From contig JALIGW010000004.1 of assembly GCA_023053685.1 (NCBI GenBank), positions 86,127,249 through 86,191,248 of the forward strand: a stretch of DNA of 64,000 nt. The letters are read 5' to 3'. Position numbers and translations under genes: made by a program. The notes below the pieces were generated by a model. It saw only the letters and a program-made list of their open reading frames with translations. It made no database searches and was not told where the DNA came from. Of the stretch, positions 32,054 to 43,700 are shown piece by piece; the stretch's first letter is position 1; each line of letters starts with the position of its first letter. The DNA is from Diadophis punctatus similis (lineage: Eukaryota > Chordata > Lepidosauria > Squamata > Dipsadidae).

Positions 32054-32284
32054 ATGTGTTCATGCAACACAACTCAGTGGCTTTTAATAATATGTTTGAT
32101 ATAGAATGCATTATTAATAATAGAGCACTTGTGCACAGTTGGACATTCGCACAGCAGAATGCAGAGGTGCATTAGATAAAATTAAGATGCAACCCAAATA
32201 AAGAATAATGTGAGTGGCACATTTGGCTAGGTAGGATTATCCCAATTTCATGTTTGCACTTTTATAAAACCCGGTCCATCGCTA
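31511..32284. other. Unassigned intronic DNA with (TG)n
   Basis: A (TG)n array lies at about 32009-32052. Nothing else recognised. Confidence 0.6.
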
Positions 32285-32287
32285 TAT

Positions 32288-32382
<95 letters not shown>

Positions 32383-32412
32383 TTCAATTTCTATGCCGCC
32401 CAACTCCCTAGG
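32285..32412 (-). mobile_element. L2-like LINE tail with long (ATTT)n
   Basis: About 100 bp of ATTT repeats are followed by CAATTTCTATGCCGCCCAAC, the antisense of the L2-like 3' terminus. The copy consists of little more than its tail. Confidence 0.8.
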
Positions 32413-33106
32413 CCTAGGGACTAATGTAGGTGCGCCTTATTCTTTCATCCGGGGCCACTACAGCTGAAACCTGGGGAAAGGCCTTGCAGTCGCCAAAGGG
32501 TAACTTCTCCTGTGGACCACCTCTCTGATGTCGTCTTCTTCAGCGTCTGAGATATCCCAGAATTCCCTGGAACAGATTAAAAAATAATAAATGGTCCCAG
32601 AATGTAAGCAGAAAATGAAAATTCATCCACCCCGCTAATGTTTCTCATAAAAGACCCTGATCTTGGAAATCTCCTGTGCTGAGGGGGGGGGGGTCCCCTC
32701 AGTGCATCCCCTCAGCAGATGGGATGAAGTGGCTTTGACAGGCAGAGGCCCGAAGGAAATGCCAGGGGGAGGCAGGTGAGGAGGAGGAGGAGGAGGGCTG
32801 CGTGGGCCAGACCCTCTGCATTCAGCTGGAGAAGGCTCTCCCTTTGGGGGATGACACGGCCATAAATCTAAGCTCAGCCACCTTATCTGTGTGTGGGGAG
32901 ATGCATCGTCTCTTGTTTCCCACAGATGAAGGAGGAAAAGATGGGATGAGTGTCCGAGCAATGCCTGTTTCTGCTGAGGCTTCCTATATTCCCTGGCAAG
33001 TGTCCGATGCACAATTATCTGCTTGTCCTTCTGGCACAGTTGGTAGTAGAGCCAGGAAGCGTGTTCTCACTTATATTAGGGTGATCATGAAAGCTGATCT
33101 GTGTTT
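32413..33106. other. Unassigned intronic DNA
   Basis: No features recognised. Confidence 0.5.
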
Positions 33107-33180
33107 CTTCTTCTTCTTCTTCTTCTTCTTCTTCTTCTTCTTCTTCTTCTTCTTCTTCTTCTTCTTCTTCATCATCATCA
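33107..33180 (+). repeat. (TTC)n then (ATC)n
   Basis: About 20 TTC units and 4 ATC units. Confidence 0.96.
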
Positions 33181-33284
33181 GACAGGCACCCGATACCCCA
33201 GACTTAGGCAAAAACTCTGAGTAGTGGATGTGGCAGTGCCTGGAGATGGCAGAGTAGAAGAGAAAGAACCAGAGATGGAGGTCT

Positions 33285-33402
33285 ATGGAGGTTCTCCATC
33301 ATCCAGGTCAGGGTTGTCCCAAAGGTGCCTTTTCAAAAGGCAATTGGGCTTTGTTTTTCCTTAAAGCCGTTTTGCTTCTCATCCAAGAAGCTTCTTCAGA
33401 TG
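33285..33402 (-). mobile_element. GGATGAGAAGCGAAAC-family repeat, single arm
   Basis: This minus-strand copy has the tail (antisense of CATCATCCAGGTCAGGG), the CCCAAAGGTGCCTTTTCAAAAG block and the GGATGAGAAGC block, but no opposite arm. It shows the unit length of the family (about 115 bp) without inverted duplication. Confidence 0.7.
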
Positions 33403-34005
33403 TATTGTATTATCTTCTCTGAAAGACCTGAAAGAAGTAGAAGGATAAAGCAAAGAGAGTAACCAACAGTCACAGGCGCTTTGGGTGCAATCCTGGAACA
33501 ACTGGAGCACCACTTGAACTCTGTCCGCATTGACAAAATCACCACCAGTCAATTGCAAAAGGCAGCTTGGATTGCAACAGCTTACATCCTGCAACAATAC
33601 TTTTAACACCATCAGATGGTAATATCTGCTATCCCCAACATTTCCGGATAACAAGCGATGTCATTGTGAACTCTTCTAATGCAAATCCATTAACCCAAAA
33701 TGCTGGAAATGGACCCAGAAATTTCATACATGCAAAGCATGTGGCTTACTACTGAACAATGGCATATATACACACACATACGCAGACGCATTTATTTATT
33801 TATCCTATTTAAGAGCCAGCCATCTCCCTCGCAGAGTGGTATGCAAAGAAACATTAGAAACATAAAAAGGGTATATAACATTTAAAAGAGGCAAGGTATG
33901 TTCAAATTAATTAAAATATTAAAAGTCACTTGTCACTTGAGAGATTTCTGGGCTGTGCCTTATAGCGAGTATTTCCTATTTATAAGTAGTCCGCACTTCC
34001 AAATC

Positions 34006-34206
34006 TGAGGGGGTCCTTGGTGCTCGCTGAGCTGGGCAGTTTTTTTGCAGGCGTTTCATGACCCAAACTAGGTAACACTGTCCTGGTCCTGGCATTGATG
34101 AGGTTACCCAGTTGGGTCATGAAACGTCTGCAATGAAACAACCCACCTCAGAGAGCACCAAGGACCCCTCATGTCAACCCTGAGCTACAAATATTCTCCT
34201 TTATTG
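34006..34206. mobile_element. PLE-like tails head to head (palindrome)
   Basis: The left arm (34006-34077) is the reverse complement of the right arm (34102-34171): both hold GGTCATGAAACG, TGCAA and GAGCACCAAGGACCCC in opposite orientation. The right arm continues into GTCAACCCTGAGCTACAAAT and TCTCCTTTATT, as at 17911-17942. Confidence 0.78.
34088..34134 (+). ncRNA. Hammerhead-ribozyme-like motif
   Basis: The core is UUGAUGA (34095-34101; consensus CUGAUGA, one change), then a stem II segment with ACC/GGU pairing, then GAAAC (34121-34125) and an intact GUC cleavage triplet (34126-34128). Stem I is GCA/UGC. Stem III is the minimal two-pair AC/GU. The opposite arm of the palindrome keeps GAAAC but has lost CUGAUGA. 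Activity is doubtful because of the C-to-U change in the core. Confidence 0.5.
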
Positions 34207-35719
34207 GTACTTTCAAATCTGAAAGGTCTTCTTAAATATTCGGACAGCTTCTTCAAGACAGTACTGACATGCGTGTAAAAAGACGGGAGAGCATATAACA
34301 GTCAAGTCCTTTGAGATAAGCAGCAAAATTTAAAATTGGATTTAAGAAATGTTTGTTTTACTTAAAAGGCCACATCCCTTTGCAGCTGATACTGGGGAGA
34401 GCCTTTGTGTCGTTTTCCTGTTTGCTGTTGTTGTTTTCTGAGATTTCTTTTCGGTTTCCTAGTCAACCATCTCTGGGATTATTTTCTGTTCAGGTATCAC
34501 CCAGGGCTGATCTTGGTAGTCTCAACTTTTGAGATGACTCAAAGGGTGGAATAAAACCGTTCTTCTCGTGCTTCATATTTCTTTAACGCCGTAGTGATGA
34601 AGGTCACACAAAGGTTTGATCTGGAGAATCGTTTCGAAGGAGAGCATGCAAGCTGATTTGACCGTTCAGATGAGGCTTTGCATTGAATCAACTTTCCAAA
34701 TTGATTCAACCCAGTTTGACTAATTGAATTGAAATGTTGTTTTTCATAAGAATTATTGAATCTAGTAAGCAGCCTTGTCTGCAATAGATCAGGCTATTCC
34801 CATCCTATCATCTCTGTTTCAAATATATACATTTGTTTTCACTGAAGCTGGACCTAACATAGTCCGAGACTAGTTTTAACACGTTATTGTGATTGTAGAA
34901 ACTGACATCTCTCATTTTCTTAACCCCTGGAAGTCACTAATTTCAATTATAGCAGTTTAAATTATTATTATAAATGTCATGGACCTTTATATGGAGTCAA
35001 AAAGATTTAGCCCCCCACCCTCTCCTTTAAAGATGTGGCTTCCAGATGTCACAGAGATCAGATGCAGAGCAAATATGTTTCTTATCCAGTTTTATGTCAT
35101 AGCTCATTTAGGTTCCCATACGTAATGGAAAACATTCATGTCATGTCATCCTTTGGATATCTACCTATCATAAAACCTGATAGTTTTATGACCCATCAAA
35201 CTTAATATTGCCTGAGATCTGTTGCGGTTCACTCCTGTGTGAAATCAACGGTAATAAATCTGTAGCTCATAGAAATGCCTGTGCAAAGAGACCCCAGTCT
35301 AAATGGCTTAGAAATGGGACAGGTCTCTCTGCCATCCAGAATCCTAAACCAAGATATCTGGAGCAACTAAACCACGGTTTCTGATTTTCCAGCACGATCA
35401 CCTCAAATGTTTGAAAGAAGGCAGAATATCCCTGTTTGCCATCTTAGAAGTTATTTCTTATAAAAAGAAAATCCGTAGAATCTCAGAGAAGCTGGGGTTT
35501 GCACTATGAAGGGGACACCTGAGTTGTCTGAAGATTTTGCAATGGTGACATTTTAGTGTCACGGACAATAATGGTTTTGCTAAGCAGGTGTGCAGGATGG
35601 AGACCTCAAAACACAAAGTGGTACTGAAACATCAGTCTCATTCTGCTAATTTTGCCAGTGAGACATATACATACACATGAATACACATATACACGTACAT
35701 ACACACACATGCATACATG
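34207..35719. other. Unassigned intronic DNA
   Basis: No gene or repeat ends recognised; a short ACATAC-rich run occurs around 35667-35715. Confidence 0.5.
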
Positions 35720-36248
35720 TACGTATAGCAAGATCCAATCTGGGTCGGTCACTGGGACCAGAGGTTCAGTCTTCCAAGCTTTCGGACTCATGCTGGAGCC
35801 CATCCTTAGGGAACTTCTCTCTAGCAGAGTGCCTGCTTTGGGTTATTCTGTGTGTGGTATTTATACGGTGCCTGTTGTGTGTGGCTTTTGAGTTATTGAT
35901 TGGGGTGTTGATGGTTGGCTATTAAATTGTTGGCTGTTGTTTCCTTGTGCTGCCAAGCCCTCGCCTCCTAAGTCATTGATAGGCTGGTGGTAAATCAGCA
36001 CTCCTGTTGACTGACGAGGGGCCCGTTTCATCACTTCCCTGGCTGTTTTTGTGCCTGCTCGTCCAACAATCTTAGTAGCTGCAAAATTGAATGTATGTCC
36101 TTGATTATTACAGTGTGGGGATACAAATGAGTTTGGGTCTCCGCGTCTGACCACTTGCTTGTGTTCTTGCAATCTGGTGGTTAGCTTCCTCCCCATCTGC
36201 CCTACATAGTCCCAAGGGCAATCCATGCAGGGGATCCAGTAGATTACA
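35720..36248 (-). mobile_element. Penelope-like element, GIY-YIG endonuclease end
   Basis: Penelope-like elements encode a reverse transcriptase followed by a GIY-YIG endonuclease. The minus strand here encodes NVIYWIPCMDCPWDYVGQMG with RKLTTRLQEHK and CNNQGHTFNFAATKIV: the conserved IYxxxCxxCxxxYVGQTxRxLxxRLxEH pattern, with the CxxC pair before the YVG half of the motif. The frame starts artificially in the neighbouring L2-like LINE at about 36249, which truncated it, so the reverse transcriptase is absent. It runs to a stop near 35861, and the 3' end continues to about 35720 with the hammerhead-like motif. Confidence 0.85.
35769..35814 (-). ncRNA. Hammerhead-like motif at the PLE 3' end
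   Basis: On the minus strand stem II is perfect (GGGCUC with GAGUCC, loop CAGCAU), followed by GAAA and a minimal stem III (AG/CU, then U). Stem I pairs UUCC with GGAA. The strand between stems I and II reads CUAAGGAU instead of CUGAUGA, so the catalytic core is altered. It lies just past the stop codon of the GIY-YIG frame, where PLE hammerheads are expected. Confidence 0.4.
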
Positions 36249-36895
36249 TTGGAGCTAGTCCAGAATGCAGCGGCGCGAGCTGTGGTGGGTGCATCTAGAT
36301 TCACCCACGTTACACCCATGCTGCGCGAGCTGCACTGTCTGCCTATTGGTCTCCGGTCACAATTCAAGGTGTTGGTTATGATCTTTAAAGCCCTATATTT
36401 AATTTAATTTAATTTAATTTAATAGATTTGTATGCCGCCCAACTCCCGAGGGACTCTGGTCTGGCTCAGGACCAGACTATCTCCGAGACCGCCTGCTACC
36501 TCACACGTCCCAGAGACCAGTAAGATCCCACAGAGTTGGGCTTCTCCGGGTCCTGTCAGCTAAACAGTGTCGGCTGGCGGGCCCACGGGGAAGGGCCTTC
36601 TCTGTGGCTGCTCCGGCTCTCTGGAACCAATTGCTGCCTGAGGTCCGTACTACCCCCACCTTGTTGGCCTTCCGAAAAGCCGTTAAGACCTGGCTTTTCC
36701 GGCAGGCCTGGAACTAATAACCCATAGAGAAGATGCGAGATTGTAAGGATTTTATAAGTATTATATATTTTAACATGTTTTTAGATGTTTTAGATGTTTT
36801 TATTTTGATTTTTGTTGGTTTCTGGTTGTGAGCCACCCAGAGTCCAAGCTGAGTTGGGCGGCATATAAACTAAACCAAATAAATAAATAAAGTAT
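36249..36895 (+). mobile_element. L2-like LINE, 3' end, with an inserted tail
   Basis: The + strand begins with GTCCAGAATGCAGCGGCG and encodes the same C-terminal region as the 59521 copy (for example, TAAAGCCCTA and TCTCTGGAACCAATTGCTGC). It ends in GAGTTGGGCGGCATATAAAC and (AAAT)n. A foreign piece interrupts it at about 36388-36470. The left edge cuts into the Penelope-like element. Confidence 0.88.
36388..36470 (-). mobile_element. Antisense LINE tail nested in the L2-like LINE
   Basis: (AATTT)n, then AGATTTGTATGCCGCCCAAC and TCCCGAGGGACTCTGG: this is a minus-strand L2-like 3' terminus of about 80 bp placed between two collinear parts of the surrounding + strand element. Confidence 0.75.
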
Positions 36896-36984
36896 CTCCC
36901 ATCTCCAAGCAATCTTTACAATGCATAATTTGGGCAGTGTGTGATGCCCACTTGCAAATATCGGAAGGCATATACACATATAAC

Positions 36985-36986
<2 letters not shown>

Positions 36987-37054
<68 letters not shown>
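36987..37054 (+). repeat. (TG)n microsatellite
   Basis: About 34 uninterrupted TG units. Confidence 0.97.
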
Positions 37055-37055
<1 letters not shown>

Positions 37056-38852
37056 TCTTTCTTATAAAAGTCTACATGTACATTACAATCCCTCCACAGA
37101 AGGAAAGTGAGTCCATGGAACACAAAGGTGGGGGAGACACAATAGCAGGAAGGGTCCCATGGGAAAATGTGCTAGCCTGCAATCAGCATTAAATGCCTTG
37201 GAAGAACTGGCAAAATGTCTCATTCCAGGTTGGACATTCTTAAACTGGTTTAGGCTTAAACCACCATGAAGCACAGAACCAGAACAGCTCAAACAGCAGG
37301 TGTGAGTATCTCCTAAAAGTCTGTGTTAAAGGAAGTAGTGGCAGTTAATCTTGTTTTAAACTACTTTCTCTTCTATATTTTGGTGACATGAGAATCTGAT
37401 CATATTAAAAATCTTTAGTAACACCATTCCTATTTCTATGGCCTTTTGGATGTCTTAATTCACTTTTCATTTTCTATAAAATAACAAGGAACCTGCCAAC
37501 ATGCTCAAATAACTACAGTTTTAGAAGTTTGGATGAGTTTGGAAATTCAATTATGGAGTGAAATATGGCTCATTCTTTTTCAATCAAGTAGTAGAACACT
37601 TTTCATGAAAGCATGACGTGTAGCTGTATCAAAGGCCTCGACACTCAGCTTTCTGGCACAATAATAAATACCTACAGAACTGTGGCTCTATCCGCCATAT
37701 GTACATCCATCTGTCCACCTATAAATCAGTGCAGAAAATGAAGACACTTTTGGTGGTTGAAGAAGAACTGGCTGTGGGAACGGTTGGAGTAAACAGAGGC
37801 TGCAAAGCTTCAGTTCAAAGTTCTGATGCGAAGACAATTCAAGTGAATCATCAAATTGAGTCTGGTGCCTTCGCACTAATTCCGCAAATTAGTGGACTTT
37901 TGTTTAGATGCATGCATATTTTTATGAGATTAACCATTCAAATGGATTCAAAAATGTGAATCGGTTCAACGCTTAGAACAGAAACAATAATAGAAATCAA
38001 ATGGACTTGACATTACATCAAACCAACAATTCAAATCAGATGTTGAATGATTCAGACACTCATAATAACTGGTACATTCCACCCGAGAGGTCACCTAGAG
38101 GCCAGGCTCTGACATGCATGGTTTTTAAATGCTCTTTTAGTAATTTTACAGCTAGACTACTAGAATGTCCTATTTTTAATATATGAGTCTGCTTCTAAGA
38201 ATACATAATTTGGAAGATACAATTCAAAATGTAATTTCCAGAAAACAAGGGGTTAGGGTTATCTAAAGAAAATCCTAATTCTTTTTAGTGTGTTCTTCAA
38301 AATGTCATTTAACTCAATTCTCCATATTTTCCAGAAAGCAAAGACGTTAAGGGGGGAAAACCCTGCGGTTTCCTAAAACAGATTTTGTAAATCCCTTTGT
38401 TCAGGTGTACCTGTTACAGACAGTCATCAGACACAAATAGAAATCATTCTGTAAAACTCATGTACCCTGCCGTGTGCACATCTGCATTTGAAAACACATC
38501 TGCTTGTTCCAGTGAGACTAACCTTTCCCAGGAGTTAAAGCTGGAGCAATGAACTTTGGTTACTAAATATTTCCTTCAGGTGTTCCACATGGCACAGCTA
38601 AGAATTGCTTTCCACATTCCGAAATGCATGCACTGATCGATTTGTCTCCTTTCCTCATATACAGTGCCTTTCAGTAATAACAGGTGACAAGTTGTGTGTT
38701 GCTTTAAAAGAACCTGTGTGTTATGGTTCACCTTGAGCCTACAGAGACCCAACTAGGGTGTCCCTCCCAATGCATGGAAATGTTTGGTCTCGTGAATAAA
38801 AGGGGGCCTGTGAAGCTTGATGCCTTGCCTAGCAAAATCCCAATCTATCCAC
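37055..38852. other. Unassigned intronic DNA
   Basis: No gene or repeat boundaries recognised. Confidence 0.5.
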
Positions 38853-39058
38853 GGTGGCACAGTGGTTAGAGTGCAGTACTGCAGGCTGCTTCTGCTGACT
38901 GCCGGCTGACTGCAATTTGGCAGATCAAATCTCACCAGGCTCAAGGTTGGTTCAGCCTTCCAATCCTTCCAAGTTCAGTAAATGAGGACACAGATTGTTG
39001 GGGGCAAGAGGCTGACTCTGTAAACCACTTAGAGGAGGCTGTAAAAGCCCTGTGAAGC
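38853..39058 (+). mobile_element. tRNA-derived squamate SINE, 5' part (split by an LTR)
   Basis: Box A is TGGCACAGTGG. The body follows the 2492 copy up to CCCTGTGAAGC at 39058; the missing end (GGTATAGCTATTGCTATTGC) appears at 39768-39790, after the LTR. The two halves join exactly when the LTR and one GAAGC are removed. Confidence 0.92.
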
Positions 39059-39762
39059 TGTTGTGGTCCATCAGCAGCCCATGCAGCTGGTAGTGGATCC
39101 CATCCAAGAAGAGGCAGATGTGGTGATGCGCCAGCAGCCTGTGCAGCTGGCACCCGAGTCGGACAGTGAAGAGGCTGGCGAGGACTCAGTGCCAGAGGCA
39201 GAGATTCAGCCAGGGCCTTCAGAACCTCCAGCACCTCACATCAGTGATGAGGAAGAAGAGGCTCCTCCTCTTCTTAATGCACGGGCACGCAGAGCTGCCA
39301 AAGGGCAGGAATGGTTCCTCAGGAGGAGGTCTCCTTGGGAGTAAGGCTTGGGGCTAATTGGCCACTCCCTTAGCCTATTTAATGGATGATGATGACAACA
39401 AAAACTCTGCAGGAAACAACGTTTGTTCGTTCATGTGTCTTCGTGTTCTGAAAACGTCTGCTCAGCTTATCTGTTTTGGCATTCTTCCTGCGGACTGCTC
39501 CTAGGCATTTTGCCAACCCTTGTAAGCTTTTTGATATATCCAGGACTATTTACTTAGACTTGCTTTCTGATTTCATGGACTTCTGCTAGCTGTTAATGCA
39601 GTTTAATCAACAGCTGGTTTCTCAAGAAAAGATTGCTTTAACTTGTGTTTGTGCGTGTCAACTACTAAGCAAGCTTATTAGTAGTCGTTAATTGAGTAAA
39701 CATAGGTTTGAACAAACTGCATGTGTGCTACATTCTTTCTGGTCCATAGCTGGGGCAGAACA
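39059..39762 (+). mobile_element. Solo LTR, 704 bp
   Basis: The segment starts TGTTGTGG and ends GCAGAACA, so it has TG...CA ends with a short inverted repeat (TGTT/AACA). It is flanked by the 5-bp duplication GAAGC (39054-39058 and 39763-39767). A TATA-like CTATTTAATGG lies near 39376 and an inverted CCAAT (ATTGG) just before it. With only one LTR and no internal genes it is a solo LTR left by recombination. A 5-bp duplication fits Gypsy/ERV-type elements; which one is not resolved. Strand follows the TATA-like signal. Confidence 0.85.
39063..39347 (+). other. Open frame inside the LTR
   Basis: A 93-codon frame encodes an acidic, glutamine- and glutamate-rich peptide (for example SDSEEAGEDSVPEAEIQPGP) that turns basic at the end (RARRAAKGQEWFLRRRS). 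It begins five bases into the LTR. It has no recognised domain. Because it is bounded by the LTR it is not a host exon. It may be a chance frame or an element-specific peptide. Confidence 0.3.
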
Positions 39763-39790
39763 GAAGCGGTATAGCTATTGCTATTGCTAT

Positions 39791-40372
39791 AAGAGAGTAT
39801 CAATCTCTTCCGCTTCTCCTGATGAGAAACGTTTGGTGGTGAATCGGTGGAGAAAAAAACCCACTAAGAGGGAAAGAAAAAAATGATCTGAGATCAATTG
39901 AATGTTTCTGAGATGTGGGAATGAAAGAATGAGTATTTCCCAAGAATGGAGGCTCATTGACAGTTTCAGCAGGAACAATGGCTCTTCGCAAAGACTTTAT
40001 AATACAGCTGGGCAAAACTTCAAAAAGGTGCTTTGCTTCAAGAGGATCCTTCCTTTGAAGCTGCTTTGCCAAGTTTCCCCCACGCTCACCCCACACACCC
40101 CCACGCCCACACAATGGCAGAGCAAGGCTGCCACATCGCTTGGCTTTTGCGTCACTTAAATGGCTTTTTGCTCCCTCCCTCCCAGTAAAAGGTGGCTGCA
40201 CAGGGGAAGTGCCAGAGGACGAAAATAATGTACAATATCCTAAAATAAAACATAACTTCACAACATCAAGCTCCTTGCCAAGGCAATGTCTGGCCACTTC
40301 ACACTGGTGTAATTTCTAATGTGATAAATCATTAAGGGAGGTTTGATCTTGCCATACAGTAGCAATATTCAA
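39791..40372. other. Unassigned intronic DNA
   Basis: No features recognised. Confidence 0.5.
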
Positions 40373-40716
40373 TTAGAACAGAGCTGGAAGGGAACTTGAA
40401 GGTCTTCTAGTCCAACTCCCTGCACAAGCAGGAGACCCTATACCATTTCAGACAAACGGTTGTCCAATCTCTTCTTAAAAACTTCCCGTGTTGGAGCACC
40501 CACAACTTCTGGAGGCAAGTTGTTCCATTGGTTAATTGTTCTCATTGTCAGGAACTTTCTCCTTAGTTCTAGGTTGCTTCTCTCCTTGATAAGTTTCCAT
40601 CCGTTGTTTCTTGTCCTGCCTTCTGGTGCTTTGGAGAATAGCTTGACTCCCTCTTCTTTGGGGCAGCCCCTCAGATACTGGAAGACTGCTATCATGTCAC
40701 CCCTAGTCTGGGTGAC
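40373..40716 (-). mobile_element. CR1 LINE, 3' end
   Basis: The minus strand encodes MIAVFQYLRGCPKEEGVKLF and NNLPPEVVGAPTREVF, the same CR1 C-terminal region as at 6500 and 7245, then GGACTAGAAGACCTTCAAG. It is 5' truncated, and this copy shows no disabling changes within its 85 codons. Confidence 0.93.
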
Positions 40717-43700
40717 ATTATAAATATGGAAAACGTTTACGGAGGTTTCAGGTCCTGCCTACGTACATGATGTGGAGGGGGTTGCCTAGTGTTGAAGTCT
40801 TCTGCAAAACAAAACAAGTGAGGCCATTGCCTCGAATTGATGTCCCCGACTTCACGTGGGACACTTTTTTCTGTATTACAACAACAACAAATTTAGACCG
40901 AGGGCTCATTAAGGAAGGTTGCAAATATCAGACAAAAGACCTCTGAGGTTGGGCATAATATGGTGCATTTTAAATACTCCCATATGCCATGTTGGCTTTG
41001 ATCTGGAAAAAAAAAACCAGAGGGCATCCCATTGTGAATTCTCTTCTTTGTTGCATAAATAACTAAAAACTGCTTTAAATCTGAGGTCTCCCTGAACTCA
41101 TGGCAAGTTTCTTGGCTTTCCAGAAGTTTGTTTCATTCAAAAGGCATTTGGGACTTGAGGGATGTAGAGCCCCCTGTGCCAGGAATATTGTAGGAGTTAG
41201 AATTTGTATACCGTACTTAGACACTGCATTTCTTTTGTTAGAAATGTTTGTGTGTTCCTGTTATTCCTGCATTGTAAGATCATTGCACACAACCTTTTAT
41301 TGAGCTTTCAGGCTTCTAGGGAAACCATCACAAACAAATGCTAAATATTCTACTGTATTTCAGAATGATCATCTCTATTAAACTTCTAACACAAGAATAA
41401 TTTGAAGGGGAAGATCTCACATAAATTAACCGGTTGCCAAGGCAATTTTTTTTAGCTTTCTTCCCTTAATCAAGCAGTAGGTGCAAAAACCAGAGTTTTA
41501 AGATGACTGGAATAATTCTTCATTTCTTTTAATGCAAACTGCACTCAGAGGCGTTGGCTAGTACACTTTTTAGTGAACAAAAGCTACATTCTGAGTAGGA
41601 TTCGTCTTCAGAACTGTAAGACATGATATTTTGAAAAAGATACGGTTGTTTTCAGGTCCGTATTGGTAACCCAGATGTTACAAGAAGCATAGTTCCATCT
41701 TTCTAACCGGAGGAAGGGAGACCCCGACCCTGACCCTATCCCTCTTATGCAGTTTCCCTTCCGTTTGGTCCACAGAAATCTTCCTGCTTGGCTGGAAGGC
41801 CAATATCCCAGAGACTCCAGAATGCATCTTTAGTTGTGATCATGGAACCTGGTAATGTCTAGATCCTTCCTGCCCTACCTGGGCTGTGTCACTACATGCC
41901 GGTCAATGTTTTTTTAGAGAAGCAACTGAGATCTCTCTTCCTGGAGTGCTTCAGCTTTCTCTCCGACTAAACAGATATTCTAGATAGTTTCCTGAAACTA
42001 GAATCCTCTTCTATCGCCTCCTAGATAAAGACAGATCCCATTTGCTATAAATGTCATCCTTTTCCTCATTCATTTAGTGTTCAAATAAAAGACTAACTTG
42101 ACAGAGTGACCCAGTATAATTCTAGCTAGCTTCAAATCAAACCAACTCTTTTTGTCACTGGGTAGCAATTTTATGTTATTACATTACTTTACAAGTTGAA
42201 CCAGCAAGAAAAAAAATCCCATCAAGAGAAAAAAGAAAATCTTGCATTCTAATTTGAGAATATACTGTATAGTGTGCAAAAGCAGGCTGCAATCTTACTT
42301 TGCTTCTTGAATACTATCAGTGGATAGGGATGGCTCCCCCAAATATATAGTCTGTTACCCAAGATAACCCTCTGTGTATTCAAGTTGCTCTTCTAGTTTT
42401 TAGTAACTCCAGGAAAATTTGCAGATAAAACTGAAGGAGGAAACTTTCTGTGACAACTTAGCTTTGTGGTTCTGCCTTCAAGTTCAAACATTTGTGGTTC
42501 TGCTTTTTCTTGGCATTGGCTTCTTGTGTTTGTAAAAATGTGGGTGGGGGTGGGGGTGGGAATCTGACTACAGTTAATTGTTTTGGCTTTAATTAATGGA
42601 GGGCCATGTGATCATTGAAGTCTATTGTGCACTCAGAATGGATGTCATCTTTGAAGTCCGTACCCCACCTCTTAAGTCTCTCCACTCAGTGTGTCATCAT
42701 TTCCGGGCCTCTTCTCATCCGTGGTGTAAATCCACACCCTGTAGGGGCAGCTGTGAGCATCATGGGATGTAAATAAAAAGTCCATTAAATGAATGGGAAT
42801 TTGTGTCCCGATGGCTCTTTCACAGGCAGAGTATTGCAGTTTTGGTCTGGAATAGAATGCTGCTCAAAGGCTTGGAAGCCATACAGGAGTGGTTAAATAT
42901 TATCATCAGGGAAAGAGGATGCACAACCAAGCACAGCGTTCAAGGGCTTATTTAAAAGCATCCGTCCTTTCGCCATTTGGGACTTGACTGTCTTCTAAAA
43001 CTGGCAGCTTGGTTGTTTCTTACACCATCTGTTCTTTTTCTTTCGGTCTGTTGAGGAGCAAGTAGCAATGAGGAAGGTGGGGTGGATGGGTAGAATCGTA
43101 CCATTAAAACCGAGCTATCCATAAGGAATGTCTTTTATTAGGGCCGCTTTTTAAGGAAGTAGAAAGCTCTTCCTTCCAAGGTAGCTTTCACCACAGGTGA
43201 CATACAACACTTTAGCTCAGCCCTCACAGACACAATACTTTGATTTATTTTTTGTTCAGTCTTGAATTCTGCATCTGTTTTTGCTTTTTCTGCATCAATT
43301 TGCAAAATTTTTTAAAAAGTAAGGACATTATTTGTGTTTAATGCATGTCTTTATTGTTTCCTGGCATGAATGACACTTTTTTTTTTTGCAAATGATGCTT
43401 CTTTGGCATAATAAACTTTTATTCATAATTTGACCTAACAGCTTCTGAATGCACTTTTTCTTAATATGCACATTTTAAGCTCTTATGTCTAAAAAAAAAC
43501 CCCCTATGAATTTAATCATACCTTTTTTAAAAAAAATAGAAACGTCCATTCTAGGTTACATTGAGAAGTACAAATTAAATATCAAATATCAAGCAGAACT
43601 AGCCCCCTCGTCACACAAGCCAAACTTGTTTCTGCCACATATGCTTCTTTTTAGCTGCAGATTGATAATCACGTTTAGCTCCACAAAGTTGGTCAACAAA

